From Pseudonocardia autotrophica (lineage in GTDB: Bacteria > Actinomycetota > Actinomycetes > Mycobacteriales > Pseudonocardiaceae): DNA of 64,000 nt. Shown here in pieces: positions 8,433 through 17,293 of this stretch. Below the pieces are notes generated by a model, which was given only the letters and a program-made list of their open reading frames with translations, did no database searches and was not told the DNA's origin. Within the stretch, counting starts at the first letter, position 1; every line of letters begins with the position of its first letter. The stretch is from assembly GCF_000717175.1 (NCBI RefSeq), contig NZ_JNYD01000007.1, forward strand, positions 62,001 to 126,000, given 5' to 3'. The position numbers and the translations under genes were made by a program.

Positions 8433-9449
8433 GTGACCGCACGACACCGCCTGCTCGCCGTTCTCGTCGCCGCCCTGTGGGGCGGGAACTTCCTGGCCAT
8501 CCGCGTCGGTCTCGACCACTTCCCGCCGCTGTTCCTCGCGGGGCTGCGCATGCTGGTCATCGCGGTGCCGGCGCTGCTGTTCGTGCCGCGCCCGCAAGTG
8601 CCGCTGAAGTGGCTGCTCGGCTACGGGCTCGGGTTCGGAACGATCCAGTTCCTCTTCCTCTTCGTGGCGATGGACGTCGGGATGCCGACGGGGCTCGCGT
8701 CGCTGGTGCTGCAGGCCTCGGCACCGTTCACGGTTCTGCTCGGGGCGCTGTTCCTGCGCGAGCGGCTCACGGCGCGGCAGGCGGTCGGGATCGGCCTGGC
8801 GGTGCTGGGGCTGGCGGCGATCGCGGTCTCGCGGGCCCAGTCGGCGGCCCTGGTGCCGGTCCTGCTGACGCTGTGCGGGGCGCTGGGCTGGGCGTTCGGC
8901 AACCTCTGCAGCCGGCTCGCGGCACCGCCCAAGCCGATGCACCTGACGCTGTGGATGTGCGTGATCCCCCCGATCCCGCTGTTCGCCGCGTCGGTGCTGA
9001 CCGAGGGACCGGGGGCGGGCTGGTCGGCGCTGGGCGCGGCCTTCTCGGTCGAGGGTCTGCCCGGGCTCGCCGCCGTCGTCTACCTGTCGCTCATGGCGAC
9101 GGTCGTGGGCTCCGGGATCTGGACCTGGCTGATGCGCCGGTACCCGGCGGGCGTCGTCGCGCCGTACTCGCTGCTGGTGCCGGTGGTCGGGATCGCGCTG
9201 GCCGCCGCGGTGCTGGGGGAGCGGCCGAGCGTGACCGAGCTGGTCTCCGCGGTCGTCATCGTCGGCGGGGTGCTGCTGGGCACGCCGCGGCCCGCCCGGA
9301 CCGCGTCCGCGGAGGTGGTCGGCACCGACGGCACCGACAGCACCGACGGCACGAAGGGCACCGACAACACCGACAGCACGAACGGCACCGACAGCACCGG
9401 CGGCACCGAGGAGGAGCCGGTCGTCGGCGATCGGCGCACGGCTGCCTGA
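8433..9449 (+). CDS. EamA/DMT family transporter
   Basis: A 338-aa inner-membrane protein with ten predicted helices in two EamA repeats (ALWGGNFLAIRVGLDHFPP in the first, LGWAFGNLCSRLAA in the second). DMT members mostly export metabolites or amino acids. YdeD/RhaT-like relatives next to LysR genes are common, but the substrate is not visible. The C-terminal ~45 residues are a low-complexity cytoplasmic tail containing a Gly-Thr-Asp repeat (see 9321-9410). GTG 8433 begins the first helix directly. Expression is probably governed by the divergent LysR gene. Confidence 0.87.
   Translation: MTARHRLLAVLVAALWGGNFLAIRVGLDHFPPLFLAGLRMLVIAVPALLFVPRPQVPLKWLLGYGLGFGTIQFLFLFVAMDVGMPTGLASLVLQASAPFTVLLGALFLRERLTARQAVGIGLAVLGLAAIAVSRAQSAALVPVLLTLCGALGWAFGNLCSRLAAPPKPMHLTLWMCVIPPIPLFAASVLTEGPGAGWSALGAAFSVEGLPGLAAVVYLSLMATVVGSGIWTWLMRRYPAGVVAPYSLLVPVVGIALAAAVLGERPSVTELVSAVVIVGGVLLGTPRPARTASAEVVGTDGTDSTDGTKGTDNTDSTNGTDSTGGTEEEPVVGDRRTAA
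9321..9410 (+). repeat. Nine-base tandem repeat inside the transporter tail
   Basis: Ten consecutive units of the 9-mer GGCACCGAC (variants AGCACCGAC, GGCACGAAG, AACACCGAC) encode (G/S/N)-T-(D/N/K/G/E) tripeptides at the C-terminus of the EamA protein. Such in-frame repeats tend to vary in copy number between strains. Confidence 0.85.
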
Positions 9450-9568
9450 CCTGTCGGACGGCACGCTGCCCGTCGCCGTCGGGCTATGGTGAGGGCCACG
9501 TCCCGTCGCCGTGACGCGTCGCGCCACGGCCGCACACCGGAGCCGTGCCGGGGCGGGGCGGAGGTGAC

Positions 9569-10894
9569 GTGGCGGGCGCGGGGATCAACAGGGACAGCGA
9601 CACGGGCAACGGGGCGCCGGGCGGACGCGGTGTGTGCGCGGTGCGCCCGGGCACGGACGTCGGGCGGCACGCGAAGGTCCTCGCCCACCTGCACGACGCC
9701 GTCCTGGCCGGGGCGAGCCCGTCGCCCGAGATCCGGTCCCTGGTCGCCCGGTCCTGGCAGCGCGTGCGCGCCCAGGGCGTCGATCCCGAGCACGGCGAGC
9801 CGGCGGGTCCGCTCGCGGCCGACCAGGTCGAGCGGCGGCGGTCCGGCTCCCCGCTGCAGCGCGTCCTGCCGGAGCTGCGCGCCGCGCTGACCTCGGTCGC
9901 GGAGGACGCCCGGCACGTCATGGTCGTGACGGACGCGGACGGGATCCTGCTGTGGCGGGAGGGCTCCAACCGGGTCCGGCACCGGGCGGACGCGTTGGGC
10001 TTCACCGAGGGCGCGGACTGGTCCGAGGCGTCCGTGGGCACGAACGCGATCGGGACCGCCCTGGCCGAGGGCGCACCCGTCCAGCTCTTCGCGGCCGAGC
10101 ACTTCGTGCGGTCGCACCACGTCTGGACCTGCACCGCCTGCCCGGTGCACGACCCGCGGACCGGCGAGCTGCTCGGCGTGGTCGACGTCAGCGGGCCCGC
10201 CGAGACGATCCACCCGACGACCGTCGCGCTGGTCGGGACCGCGGTGAAGCTGGCCGAGGCGAGCCTGTGGCGCCAGCACGAGGTCCGGCTGGACGCGCTG
10301 CGTGGCGTCGCGGCCCCGCTGCTGTCCGCGGTGCCCGGTGCCGGACTGGTGGTCGACGACCACGGCTGGGTCGCCGCCGTCACCGGGATGCCGAGCATCG
10401 AGCGGGTCGCCGCGCCGCGCGCCGACCGGCCGTTGGCCGTGCACGGGGTCGGGCTGTGCCTCCCCGAGCCGGTGCCCGGCGGGTGGCTGCTGCGGTCGGC
10501 CGACGCCGGCTCGACCGCGTCGGGCGGCCTGACCCTGACCCTGGACCTCGCCGCGGGCCGGCCGCGCGCGGTCGTCGACGGCTCGGCCCGGTGGATCCAC
10601 CCGCTCTCCACCCGGCACGCCGAGCTGCTGGTGCTGCTGGCCCGGGCGGGCGCCAGGGGGCTCGACGCGGGCGCCCTGTCCGCCGCCCTCTACGGCGATC
10701 GCGACCACCTGGTGACGGTCCGCGCCGAGATGAGCAGGCTGCGCCGCGGGCTGGGCGGGCTGCTGCTCGCGCGGCCCTACCGGATCGCCGACGAGGTCGA
10801 GGTGCACGTCCCGCCGCTGGCCGGGACGGTGCTCGCGGGATCGACCGCGCCGGGCATCCGCGCCCTGCTGGAGGCGGACGCCCGGGCGGTCTGA
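9569..10894 (+). CDS. GAF-domain transcriptional regulator, AcoR-like without AAA domain
   Basis: A 441-aa regulator. Residues about 85-230 are the GAF sensor of AcoR-type activators (HVMVVTDADGILLWREG, then EASVGTNAIGTALAEG and HHVWTCTACPVHDPRTGELLGVVDVSG). No sigma-54-interacting AAA domain follows, as usual in actinomycetes. Instead there is a linker and a C-terminal winged-helix-like segment (LLVLLARAGARGLDAGALSAALYGDRDHLVTVRAEMSRLR). AcoR relatives control acetoin, aldehyde or alcohol use. The target here is unknown. GTG 9569 is preferred over GTG 9545 because GGCGGAGG ends 4 bases before it. It ends 2 bases from the convergent ABC permease. Confidence 0.85.
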   Translation: MAGAGINRDSDTGNGAPGGRGVCAVRPGTDVGRHAKVLAHLHDAVLAGASPSPEIRSLVARSWQRVRAQGVDPEHGEPAGPLAADQVERRRSGSPLQRVLPELRAALTSVAEDARHVMVVTDADGILLWREGSNRVRHRADALGFTEGADWSEASVGTNAIGTALAEGAPVQLFAAEHFVRSHHVWTCTACPVHDPRTGELLGVVDVSGPAETIHPTTVALVGTAVKLAEASLWRQHEVRLDALRGVAAPLLSAVPGAGLVVDDHGWVAAVTGMPSIERVAAPRADRPLAVHGVGLCLPEPVPGGWLLRSADAGSTASGGLTLTLDLAAGRPRAVVDGSARWIHPLSTRHAELLVLLARAGARGLDAGALSAALYGDRDHLVTVRAEMSRLRRGLGGLLLARPYRIADEVEVHVPPLAGTVLAGSTAPGIRALLEADARAV

Positions 10895-10896
10895 GG

Positions 10897-11844
10897 TCAG
10901 CTGGTGACGTCCTTGCGGTGGAACCGCCAGGCCGCCAGCGCGAACAGCACCGCGGCCCAGGTGATGCTGCCGAAGGCGCCGCGGGTCATGTCGCCCCAGT
11001 CGATCCGGCTCGCGAGGAGGTCGGACCACGCGTTGGCGTAGTGCGTCGGCAGGTAGTTGCGCAGGTCCTCGAGCGCGGTGATCTGGTCGAGGATCTGCGA
11101 GACGATCGACGTCATCACCGCGCCGCCGACGGCCCCCAGCGGGGCGTCGGTGCTCACCGAGAGCAGCAGCGCCAGGCCGGCGACCCACAGCAGGTTGACG
11201 GCCACGTAGACCCCGCCGAGCAGCGCGCGACCGGCCGCGGCCCAGTACCCCAGGGACTCGCCGGTGGGGCTGACGAGGTCGCCGGTGCCGTAGGCGAGCG
11301 TGCCGACCACGAGCGCCACCACCGGGAGCAGCAGCAGCGCCGTGAACGACAGCAACCCGGCGACGATCGCCTTCTGCCGCAGCAGCCGCGCGCGGGGCAC
11401 GGGGGCGGCGAGCAGGTACCGCAGCGAGGACCACGACGCCTCCGACGCCACGGTGTCGCCGAAGAACAGCGCCACCACCACGACGAGCAGGAACCCGGCC
11501 GTCGCGAACAGGGCGAACACGGCGAAGTTGGTGCCGCTGCCCTTGGCCAGGTCGACCAGGTTGACCGAGGTGCCCGGGCCCTCGTCGCTCGTCAGCGAGA
11601 AGGCGATCCAGAGGATCACCGGCAGCAGCGCGACCAGCGCGAACGTCACCTGCGTGCGGCGCCGCTTCAGCTGGCGGACCAGCTCGACGCGCAGCGGGAG
11701 CGTCCGGCCCGCCCGGTACGACGAGGCGGGCGAGCCGTCCGCCGCCAGCAGGCCGACGTGCCCCTTCCGCGTCGACGGGTCGGCGTACTTCGCGTCCCGG
11801 TGCAGCCAGTCGCCCCGCGACTCGTGCTCGCTCGGCTGCGTCAT
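10897..11844 (-). CDS. ABC-2 type transporter permease
   Basis: A 315-aa membrane protein with a hydrophilic head of about 70 residues and then six predicted helices (VTFALVALLPVILWIAF, VFALFATAGFLLVVVVALFFG, LLSFTALLLLPVVALVVG and so on), including the ABC-2 signature region [29 protein letters not shown]. It would form the channel of an exporter energised by the fused ATPase encoded just upstream. The ATG overlaps that gene's stop (ATGA), so both proteins are translationally coupled. The exported substrate is unknown. Confidence 0.9.
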   Translation of the reverse strand: MTQPSEHESRGDWLHRDAKYADPSTRKGHVGLLAADGSPASSYRAGRTLPLRVELVRQLKRRRTQVTFALVALLPVILWIAFSLTSDEGPGTSVNLVDLAKGSGTNFAVFALFATAGFLLVVVVALFFGDTVASEASWSSLRYLLAAPVPRARLLRQKAIVAGLLSFTALLLLPVVALVVGTLAYGTGDLVSPTGESLGYWAAAGRALLGGVYVAVNLLWVAGLALLLSVSTDAPLGAVGGAVMTSIVSQILDQITALEDLRNYLPTHYANAWSDLLASRIDWGDMTRGAFGSITWAAVLFALAAWRFHRKDVTS

Positions 11845-14800
11845 GGTGCCGTGTCCTCTCCCACGAGCTGGAGGAACGCGTCCTCCAGGCGGCGGCGCGG
11901 GCCGGCGGACTCCACCGAGATCCCCGCCGCGACGAGGGCCTGCACCGCCGACGCGCGCGGGGTGCCGTTGAGCTCCGCGTGCACCAGGCGACCCTCGGCG
12001 GCGACGTCGCGGACGCCGTCGAGCGCCGCGAGGACCTCGACCGCGCGCTCCGGCACGTCGACGCCGAAGCTGGCCGCGCCGCCGCCCGCGATGATGTCGT
12101 CGACCGTGCCGTCGGCGACGACCCGGCCGTGGTGCATGACGACGACGTGCGTGCACGTCTGCTCGACCTCGGCCAGCAGGTGGCTGGAGACGAGCACGGT
12201 CCGGCCGCCCTCGGCGTAGCGCCGCAGCAGCTCCCGCATCGCGTGGATCTGGGGCGGGTCGAGCCCGTTGGTCGGTTCGTCGAGCACGAGCAGCTCCGGC
12301 AGGCCGAGCATGGCCTGGGCGATCGCGAGGCGCTGCCGCATGCCCTGCGAGTAGGTGCCCACGCGGCGGTGCACGGACTCGCCGAGCCCCGCGACCTCGA
12401 GGGCCTCCTCGAGGTGCGCCTCCTCGGTGGGCCGGCCGGTGGCGGCCCAGTAGAGCCGCAGATTGTCGGCGCCGGAGAGGTGCGGGAGGAAGCCGGGGCC
12501 CTCGACGAACGCGCCGATGCGAGCCAGCACCGGCGCGCCGGGCCCGACGGGCTCGCCGAACGCCCGGATCGACCCGGAGGTCGGCGAGATCAGGCCCATC
12601 AGCATCCGCAGCACGGTCGTCTTGCCGGCGCCGTTGGGACCGAGCAGCCCCAGCACCATGCCCGGCTGCACGGTGAACGACACCTCCTTCACCGCGCTGA
12701 ACCCGCCCTTGTAGGTCTTGGCGAGCCCGCTGATCTCCAGCGGCGGGGCGTCCGCGGCCCCGGCGGGCGGGACCTCACGGCGGCGGCGCAGCGCCTTCGC
12801 GACCAGCCAGCCCACCAGGGAAAGCAGCAGGACGACGCCGATCCCGACCAGCGGCCAGACCGGCACCGTGCTGGTGGTGACGGCCCGGCCGGGCACCACC
12901 GGCACCGCGAGCGCGGCGCCCTCGGCCAGGCCGATCCGCCAGACCGCCGGCTCGGCGGGGGAGGCGAAGCCCTGGTCGGTGGTGCTGATCGAGACCACGA
13001 GGCGGTTGCCGACCTCGATCGGCGCCACCACGCCGGGCAGCGTGATCGACACCCGGGCGGGGCTGCCGTCGGTGGGCACGGCCACGCGGACCGGCGCGAC
13101 GGCGTTGCCCAGCAGCTGGCGCAGCCCGTCCTGGCCGACCTCGTAGGTCTTGGCGAACAGGACGGCCTCGTCGGCGGCGGGCTGGCCGGGCATCCGGGAG
13201 ACGGTGACGTCGAGGCGCGGCGCGCCCGCGACGTCCGTCTGCGCGGTGAGCGCCGGCCCCGCGAAGAGCGCCGACTGGCCGGGCAGGTCGGCGGTGAACG
13301 CCGAGAGCCGGCTGCCCAGCGAGCCGAGCGCGCCGCCGAGGCCGGGCAGCGAGGTGATCGCCGCCGGGTTCCCGCCGGCCGGGTTGGCGACGACCTGCGG
13401 CTGGCCCGTGAGCGGCAGCGCCTGCGTGGTGACGGGCGCCGCACCGGACAGGCCCGGGTAGGCGTCGGCGACGACCGTCCGGCTCGTGGTGGTGGTCCGG
13501 CCGGCGCGGATGCCGCTCTCCACCTCGTAGGAGAAGGAGGTGCCGGGGTCCTCGCCGGTGCCGCGCAGGTGGAAGTCGAACCACTCGCCGATCTGGTCGC
13601 GGACGGCCTGGCCGGCGGCGGCACCGTCGTGGCCGCCCGCGTACCAGGCGAGCTTGACCGGCGTGCCGTGCGCGGCGATCTGGCGGGCGTTGGCGTCGGC
13701 CTGGTCGAGGCCGAAGAGGGTGTCCTGCTCGCCCTGCACGATCAGCGTCGGTGCGGTGATGCGATCGGTCACCGACACCGGCGAGGAGCGGCGCAGCAGC
13801 GCCTCGGTGGCGGGGGAGAGGCGGCCGGTGGTGGCGGCCTCGGTGTAGGCGGCGCAGACCTCGGCGGTGAACCGCCCGCAGGTCACCGGCGGGGCGGCGG
13901 GCGGGACGGCCGAGGCGGGCAGGCCGCCGCCGGTGCGGGCGCCGAGGGCGGAGGCGAGGTCGTTCGTGCTGGTGGTGGTGCCGTCGCTGCCGTTCGAGCC
14001 GCTGCTGGTGTCGTCGCTGCTGCCGTTCGCGTCGCTGCCGGTGTCGCTGCTGCCGGTGTCGCTCCCGGCCGCCGAGCCGTCGTCGCCGGTGGTGTCGCTG
14101 GTGTCGCTGCCGTCGGTGGGGGCGGCGCCGTTCGTGGAGCCGGTGCTGTCGTCGGTGGCGCCCGTGGCGCCCGCCGCCCCGCCGGTGCTGCTCGAGCCCG
14201 AGGAGAAGAACACCCCGGCCCAGCCGCGCTTGAACACGCCGTCGCCGCCGAAGGTGCCGCGCGCCGGGGTGTCCTCCGGCAGGTCGGTGGGGCCGCCGGC
14301 GTTGGGGAAGAGGGCCTGGGACAGGTCGTTCCAGGTGATCACGGGGGCGAGGGCGTCGACGCGCCGGTCGTACCCGGCGAGGAGCAGGGACAAGGCCCCG
14401 CCGTAGGACCCGCCGGTCACGCCGACCCGCGGGTCGCCCGGCCCGTCCTGCTGCACCTCGGGACGCCCGCCGAGCCAGTCGACCAGTTGCTCGGCGTCGG
14501 CGACCTCGTGGTCGGGGGAGTCGAGCGCGATCTGCCCGCCGCTCGCCCCGAACCCCCGTGCCGACCAGGTGAGCACGACGTACCCGCGGTCGGCGAGCTG
14601 GCGGGCGTCGGTGTCGACGGACCGCTTGTTCCCGCCGAACCCGTGCGCGACGAGCACCGCGGGCGCCGGCGTGGTCTCCGGCAGGTAGAGCGTGGTGTCG
14701 AGGGAGACCGTACCGGGGACGCCCGGACCGCCGCGCACGTCGATGCGCTGGTCGCTCGTGCGGATGTCGGCGGAGGTGGGCACGGGGGTCGGGGTGGAGC

Positions 14801-15011
14801 CGATGGTCGCGTTCGTGCTGGTCGCGGCCGCGGCGGTGCCGGGCGTGAGCACGAGCAGCGCGACCGTCGCGACCGCCGCGGTACCGAGCACGGACGCGCG
14901 ACGACCGCGGCGCGACAGGTCGAGGACCGGGCGTCTCCGGGGGCGCTCGGATCTTGCCGCGGCTCGGCGCGCGGCGGCACGCGCGCCGGCGGCGCGGAAC
15001 AGGCGGGGCAC
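11841..15011 (-). CDS. Extracellular S15/X-Pro-type hydrolase fused to an ABC exporter ATPase
   Basis: A 1056-aa fusion. Residues about 38-64 are a signal-anchor helix. An alpha/beta hydrolase of the S15/CocE type follows: oxyanion HGFGGNKR near 123-130, nucleophile Ser202 in GGSYGG, Asp in GEQDTLF near 425, His in AGGHDG near 455, and a beta-rich domain near 600-720. A second helix lies near 725-750, and an ABC ATPase fills about 757-1056 (GPNGAGKTT, signature YSQGMRQR, LLVLDEPTNGLD). Two helices give a consistent topology: hydrolase outside, ATPase inside. An ~80-residue Gly/Ser/Thr/Asp linker (about 271-350) interrupts the hydrolase. GTG 15011 was chosen because it precedes the Arg-rich signal region. 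It is coupled to the permease gene downstream. The substrate is unknown. Confidence 0.88.
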   Translation of the reverse strand: MPRLFRAAGARAAARRAAARSERPRRRPVLDLSRRGRRASVLGTAAVATVALLVLTPGTAAAATSTNATIGSTPTPVPTSADIRTSDQRIDVRGGPGVPGTVSLDTTLYLPETTPAPAVLVAHGFGGNKRSVDTDARQLADRGYVVLTWSARGFGASGGQIALDSPDHEVADAEQLVDWLGGRPEVQQDGPGDPRVGVTGGSYGGALSLLLAGYDRRVDALAPVITWNDLSQALFPNAGGPTDLPEDTPARGTFGGDGVFKRGWAGVFFSSGSSSTGGAAGATGATDDSTGSTNGAAPTDGSDTSDTTGDDGSAAGSDTGSSDTGSDANGSSDDTSSGSNGSDGTTTSTNDLASALGARTGGGLPASAVPPAAPPVTCGRFTAEVCAAYTEAATTGRLSPATEALLRRSSPVSVTDRITAPTLIVQGEQDTLFGLDQADANARQIAAHGTPVKLAWYAGGHDGAAAGQAVRDQIGEWFDFHLRGTGEDPGTSFSYEVESGIRAGRTTTTSRTVVADAYPGLSGAAPVTTQALPLTGQPQVVANPAGGNPAAITSLPGLGGALGSLGSRLSAFTADLPGQSALFAGPALTAQTDVAGAPRLDVTVSRMPGQPAADEAVLFAKTYEVGQDGLRQLLGNAVAPVRVAVPTDGSPARVSITLPGVVAPIEVGNRLVVSISTTDQGFASPAEPAVWRIGLAEGAALAVPVVPGRAVTTSTVPVWPLVGIGVVLLLSLVGWLVAKALRRRREVPPAGAADAPPLEISGLAKTYKGGFSAVKEVSFTVQPGMVLGLLGPNGAGKTTVLRMLMGLISPTSGSIRAFGEPVGPGAPVLARIGAFVEGPGFLPHLSGADNLRLYWAATGRPTEEAHLEEALEVAGLGESVHRRVGTYSQGMRQRLAIAQAMLGLPELLVLDEPTNGLDPPQIHAMRELLRRYAEGGRTVLVSSHLLAEVEQTCTHVVVMHHGRVVADGTVDDIIAGGGAASFGVDVPERAVEVLAALDGVRDVAAEGRLVHAELNGTPRASAVQALVAAGISVESAGPRRRLEDAFLQLVGEDTAP

Positions 15012-15302
15012 CCCGGAACCGTATCCGCGTGGAGCGCTCCACCGCGCACGGCGCCTCAGGCCGCTCTCAGAGACCTGTGCGTGGCGATCGTCGCCATAGC
15101 GACTATCGCCACTCACGAGCTGCCAGACCCGGGCGCCCCGACGCCGCACCTGTCTCCGGCCGTCGCTCCCGCACCACCACCGCATCGACGAGTACCCCGG
15201 CCGGTACCCCGACCGACGGTCACCCGGTCGTCGCTCTTCACCGACGCGCCGGGCGGCCTCACCGCTCCGGAGCGGTCACTGCGTGACAGTCGGGGCGTGC
15301 CC
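15012..15302. other. Divergent intergenic region, 291 bases
   Basis: The region lies between the divergent starts of the hydrolase-ABC fusion and the phosphoesterase. It holds a palindromic repeat (15077-15116) and otherwise no recognisable gene. Promoters for both sides are expected here, but no clear pair of hexamers was found. Confidence 0.6.
15077..15116. repeat. Dispersed palindromic repeat, copy 1
   Basis: GTGCGTGGCGATCGTCGC and GCGACTATCGCCACTCAC form an 18-bp hairpin with two mismatches around CATA. The same element, with perfect arms, occurs at 48885-48924. Here it sits between divergent genes, so it cannot be acting merely as a shared terminator. Confidence 0.8.
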
Positions 15303-17060
15303 GTGAACCCGGAGGGTGAGACGCCCGATCTCGGCATCCCGCGCCGGCTGGCCCGCGACATGACGGTCGCGGACCAGCACGAGTGGATCCGTGCCGAGCT
15401 CCGGCGGCGGCCGATCACGCGGCGGGCGGCACTGCGGGGCGGGATCGGGGCGCTCGCCGGGCTCGCGCTGGCCCACGGCCCGTGGACCGGTGTGGCGCGG
15501 GCGGCGGAGACCGGGCTCGTCGGCCGGCACCTCGCGTTCGGCGACGACCCGCGCACCTCGATGGCGATCGCGGGCGAGCTGACCGGGAAGCCCGCGGGCA
15601 AGGTCCTCCTGGATCTCGGCCTCGACACCGGCTACGGCGCGACCGTGCCCGTCGAGCTGCGCGAGCTGGTCAGCCAGGTGCCGCGGGGCGAGGACGTCCG
15701 CGGCGGGGAGCAGCTCTTCGCGCACGCCCGGGCCGAGGGACTGACCGCCGGCACCACCTACCACTACCGCTTCCGCCTGCCCGACGGCTCGACGACGCCG
15801 GACGCCACCTTCCGCACCGCCCCGGCGAAGGGCGACCGCCGGCCGTTCACGTTCACGGCGTTCGCCGACCAGGGCGTCGCCGGCAACGCCGGCGACGGGA
15901 ACGGCGGCGCGGCGCCACCCAACGCCCTGACCGCGCTGATCGCCCAGGACGCCCCGGCCTTCCACCTGCTGGCCGGCGACATCTGCTACGCCGACCGCGC
16001 CGGCCGCGGCGAGCGGGGCGACTCGTTCAACCCCGGTCTGTGGACGCGGTACTTCGCCGCGATCGAGAAGAGCGCCGCCCACACGCCGTGGATGTTCGCC
16101 ACGGGCAACCACGACATGGAGGCCCTGTACGACGACGGCGACTCCGGCCACGGCTACGGCGGCCACGCGGCCCGGCTGGACCTGCCGCGGACCGGGCCGT
16201 CGGGCTGTCCGTCGGTCTACGCCTTCACGCACGGCTGCGTGGGGGTGGTCAGCGTCGACGCCAACGACCTCTCCACCGAGATCCGCGCCAACACCGGCTA
16301 CAGCCGCGGCGCCCAGGTCCAGTGGCTCACCGACACGCTCGCGGCCTTCCGCGCCGACCCGGACGTCACCTTCGTGGTGGTGTTCTTCCACCACTGCGCC
16401 TACTCGACCAGCGACTCGCACGCCTCCGACGGCGGCGTCCGGTCAGCCCTGACGCCGTTGTTCGACCGCTTCTCGGTCGACCTCGCCGTGCAGGGCCACA
16501 ACCACCAGTACGAGCGCACGGACCCGATCCGGGGCGGCGAGGCCGCCCGCGAGGCCCCGGACAGGGCGACCGTCCGCCCCGCCACGGACGGCACGACCTA
16601 CATCTGCGTCGGCTCCGGCGGGCGGCGGAGCAACGGCTGGCTCGACGACGGCGGCGCCCGCTACCGCGGCCGGACCGGCGGCGACCGGGAGATCCGCAGC
16701 CGCGTCACGGGCAAGGACGGCGAGAAGTCGGAGACGGTCGGTTGGTCCCGGGTGCGCTACGCCGGCTACGCCTACCTGCGCGTGGAGGTGCAGCCGGAGG
16801 TGCCGGGGCGGATCGCGACCATGCGGGTGCACGCCGTGACCGACGACGGCGAGGAGATCGACCGGGTCGACCTCGCCCGGCCCGTCCCGGGCGTCCCCGT
16901 GGTGCCGCCGCCCGCGGTGCCGTCCGTGTCGCCCGCGCCGCCGCCCGCCGTCCCGACCACGCCCGCGGTCCCCGCGGTGCCGGCTGGCTGGTCACGTACC
17001 CCGACCGGGTTGTCGGTTCCTGCCGGTTCGACCGGTTCGTCCCCTCCTCGGGTGCTCTGA
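15303..17060 (+). CDS. Tat-exported purple acid phosphatase-like metallophosphoesterase
   Basis: About 585 aa. A twin-arginine signal (ITRRAALRGGIGALAGLALA) lies at about residues 37-62. A fibronectin-like N-terminal domain follows (about 65-175, ending TTYHYRFRLPDGSTTPDATFRTAP). The metallophosphoesterase domain has HLLAGDICYAD, TGNHD, VVFFHHCAY and VQGHNHQYERT, the metal-binding blocks of purple acid phosphatases. The tail is Pro/Val-rich (PAVPAVP). It probably releases phosphate from organic phosphates outside the cell. GTG 15297, two codons upstream, is an equally possible start. No Pho box was recognised upstream. Confidence 0.88.
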   Translation: MNPEGETPDLGIPRRLARDMTVADQHEWIRAELRRRPITRRAALRGGIGALAGLALAHGPWTGVARAAETGLVGRHLAFGDDPRTSMAIAGELTGKPAGKVLLDLGLDTGYGATVPVELRELVSQVPRGEDVRGGEQLFAHARAEGLTAGTTYHYRFRLPDGSTTPDATFRTAPAKGDRRPFTFTAFADQGVAGNAGDGNGGAAPPNALTALIAQDAPAFHLLAGDICYADRAGRGERGDSFNPGLWTRYFAAIEKSAAHTPWMFATGNHDMEALYDDGDSGHGYGGHAARLDLPRTGPSGCPSVYAFTHGCVGVVSVDANDLSTEIRANTGYSRGAQVQWLTDTLAAFRADPDVTFVVVFFHHCAYSTSDSHASDGGVRSALTPLFDRFSVDLAVQGHNHQYERTDPIRGGEAAREAPDRATVRPATDGTTYICVGSGGRRSNGWLDDGGARYRGRTGGDREIRSRVTGKDGEKSETVGWSRVRYAGYAYLRVEVQPEVPGRIATMRVHAVTDDGEEIDRVDLARPVPGVPVVPPPAVPSVSPAPPPAVPTTPAVPAVPAGWSRTPTGLSVPAGSTGSSPPRVL

Positions 17061-17126
17061 CCGGTGTGGTCGGTCACCCCCGCTGGCGGCCGGCGCGACG
17101 GGGCGGGCAGACTGGAGAGGCACCGC

Positions 17127-17280
17127 AGGGGAGTATCCCGGTCACGGTGGCGTCGTCAGCACGGAGAAGGGCCCGCAGCCCAGGATCGACAATCATGCGG
17201 GTCCCGAACCCGGCGCCACCGATCCGCAGCTGAGCGGAGGGGAGAGACCTCGGGGCAGTCCCGTGCTGCCCGAGACCCCT
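17127..17280 (+). promoter_or_regulatory. yybP-ykoY manganese riboswitch before terC
   Basis: The leader has the yybP-ykoY aptamer pattern. AGGGGAGTATC at 17127-17137 can pair with CCCCT in CGAGACCCCT at 17271-17280 (P1). GGTGGC at 17147-17152 pairs with GCCACC at 17215-17220 (P2). Between them lies the conserved GTCGTCA (17152-17158), and GAGACC closes the core. The GGAGG ribosome site (17281-17285) begins immediately after P1, so Mn2+ binding could control translation. The family typically precedes Mn2+ exporters of the TerC/MntP type, as here. Confidence 0.85.
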
Positions 17281-17293
17281 GGAGGCTCCCCGC

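Noticed and set aside
11979..15296. Open frame continuous with the phosphoesterase on the plus strand
   Set aside because: Only the part after 15297 has family motifs and a Tat signal. The rest is antisense to the hydrolase-ABC fusion.
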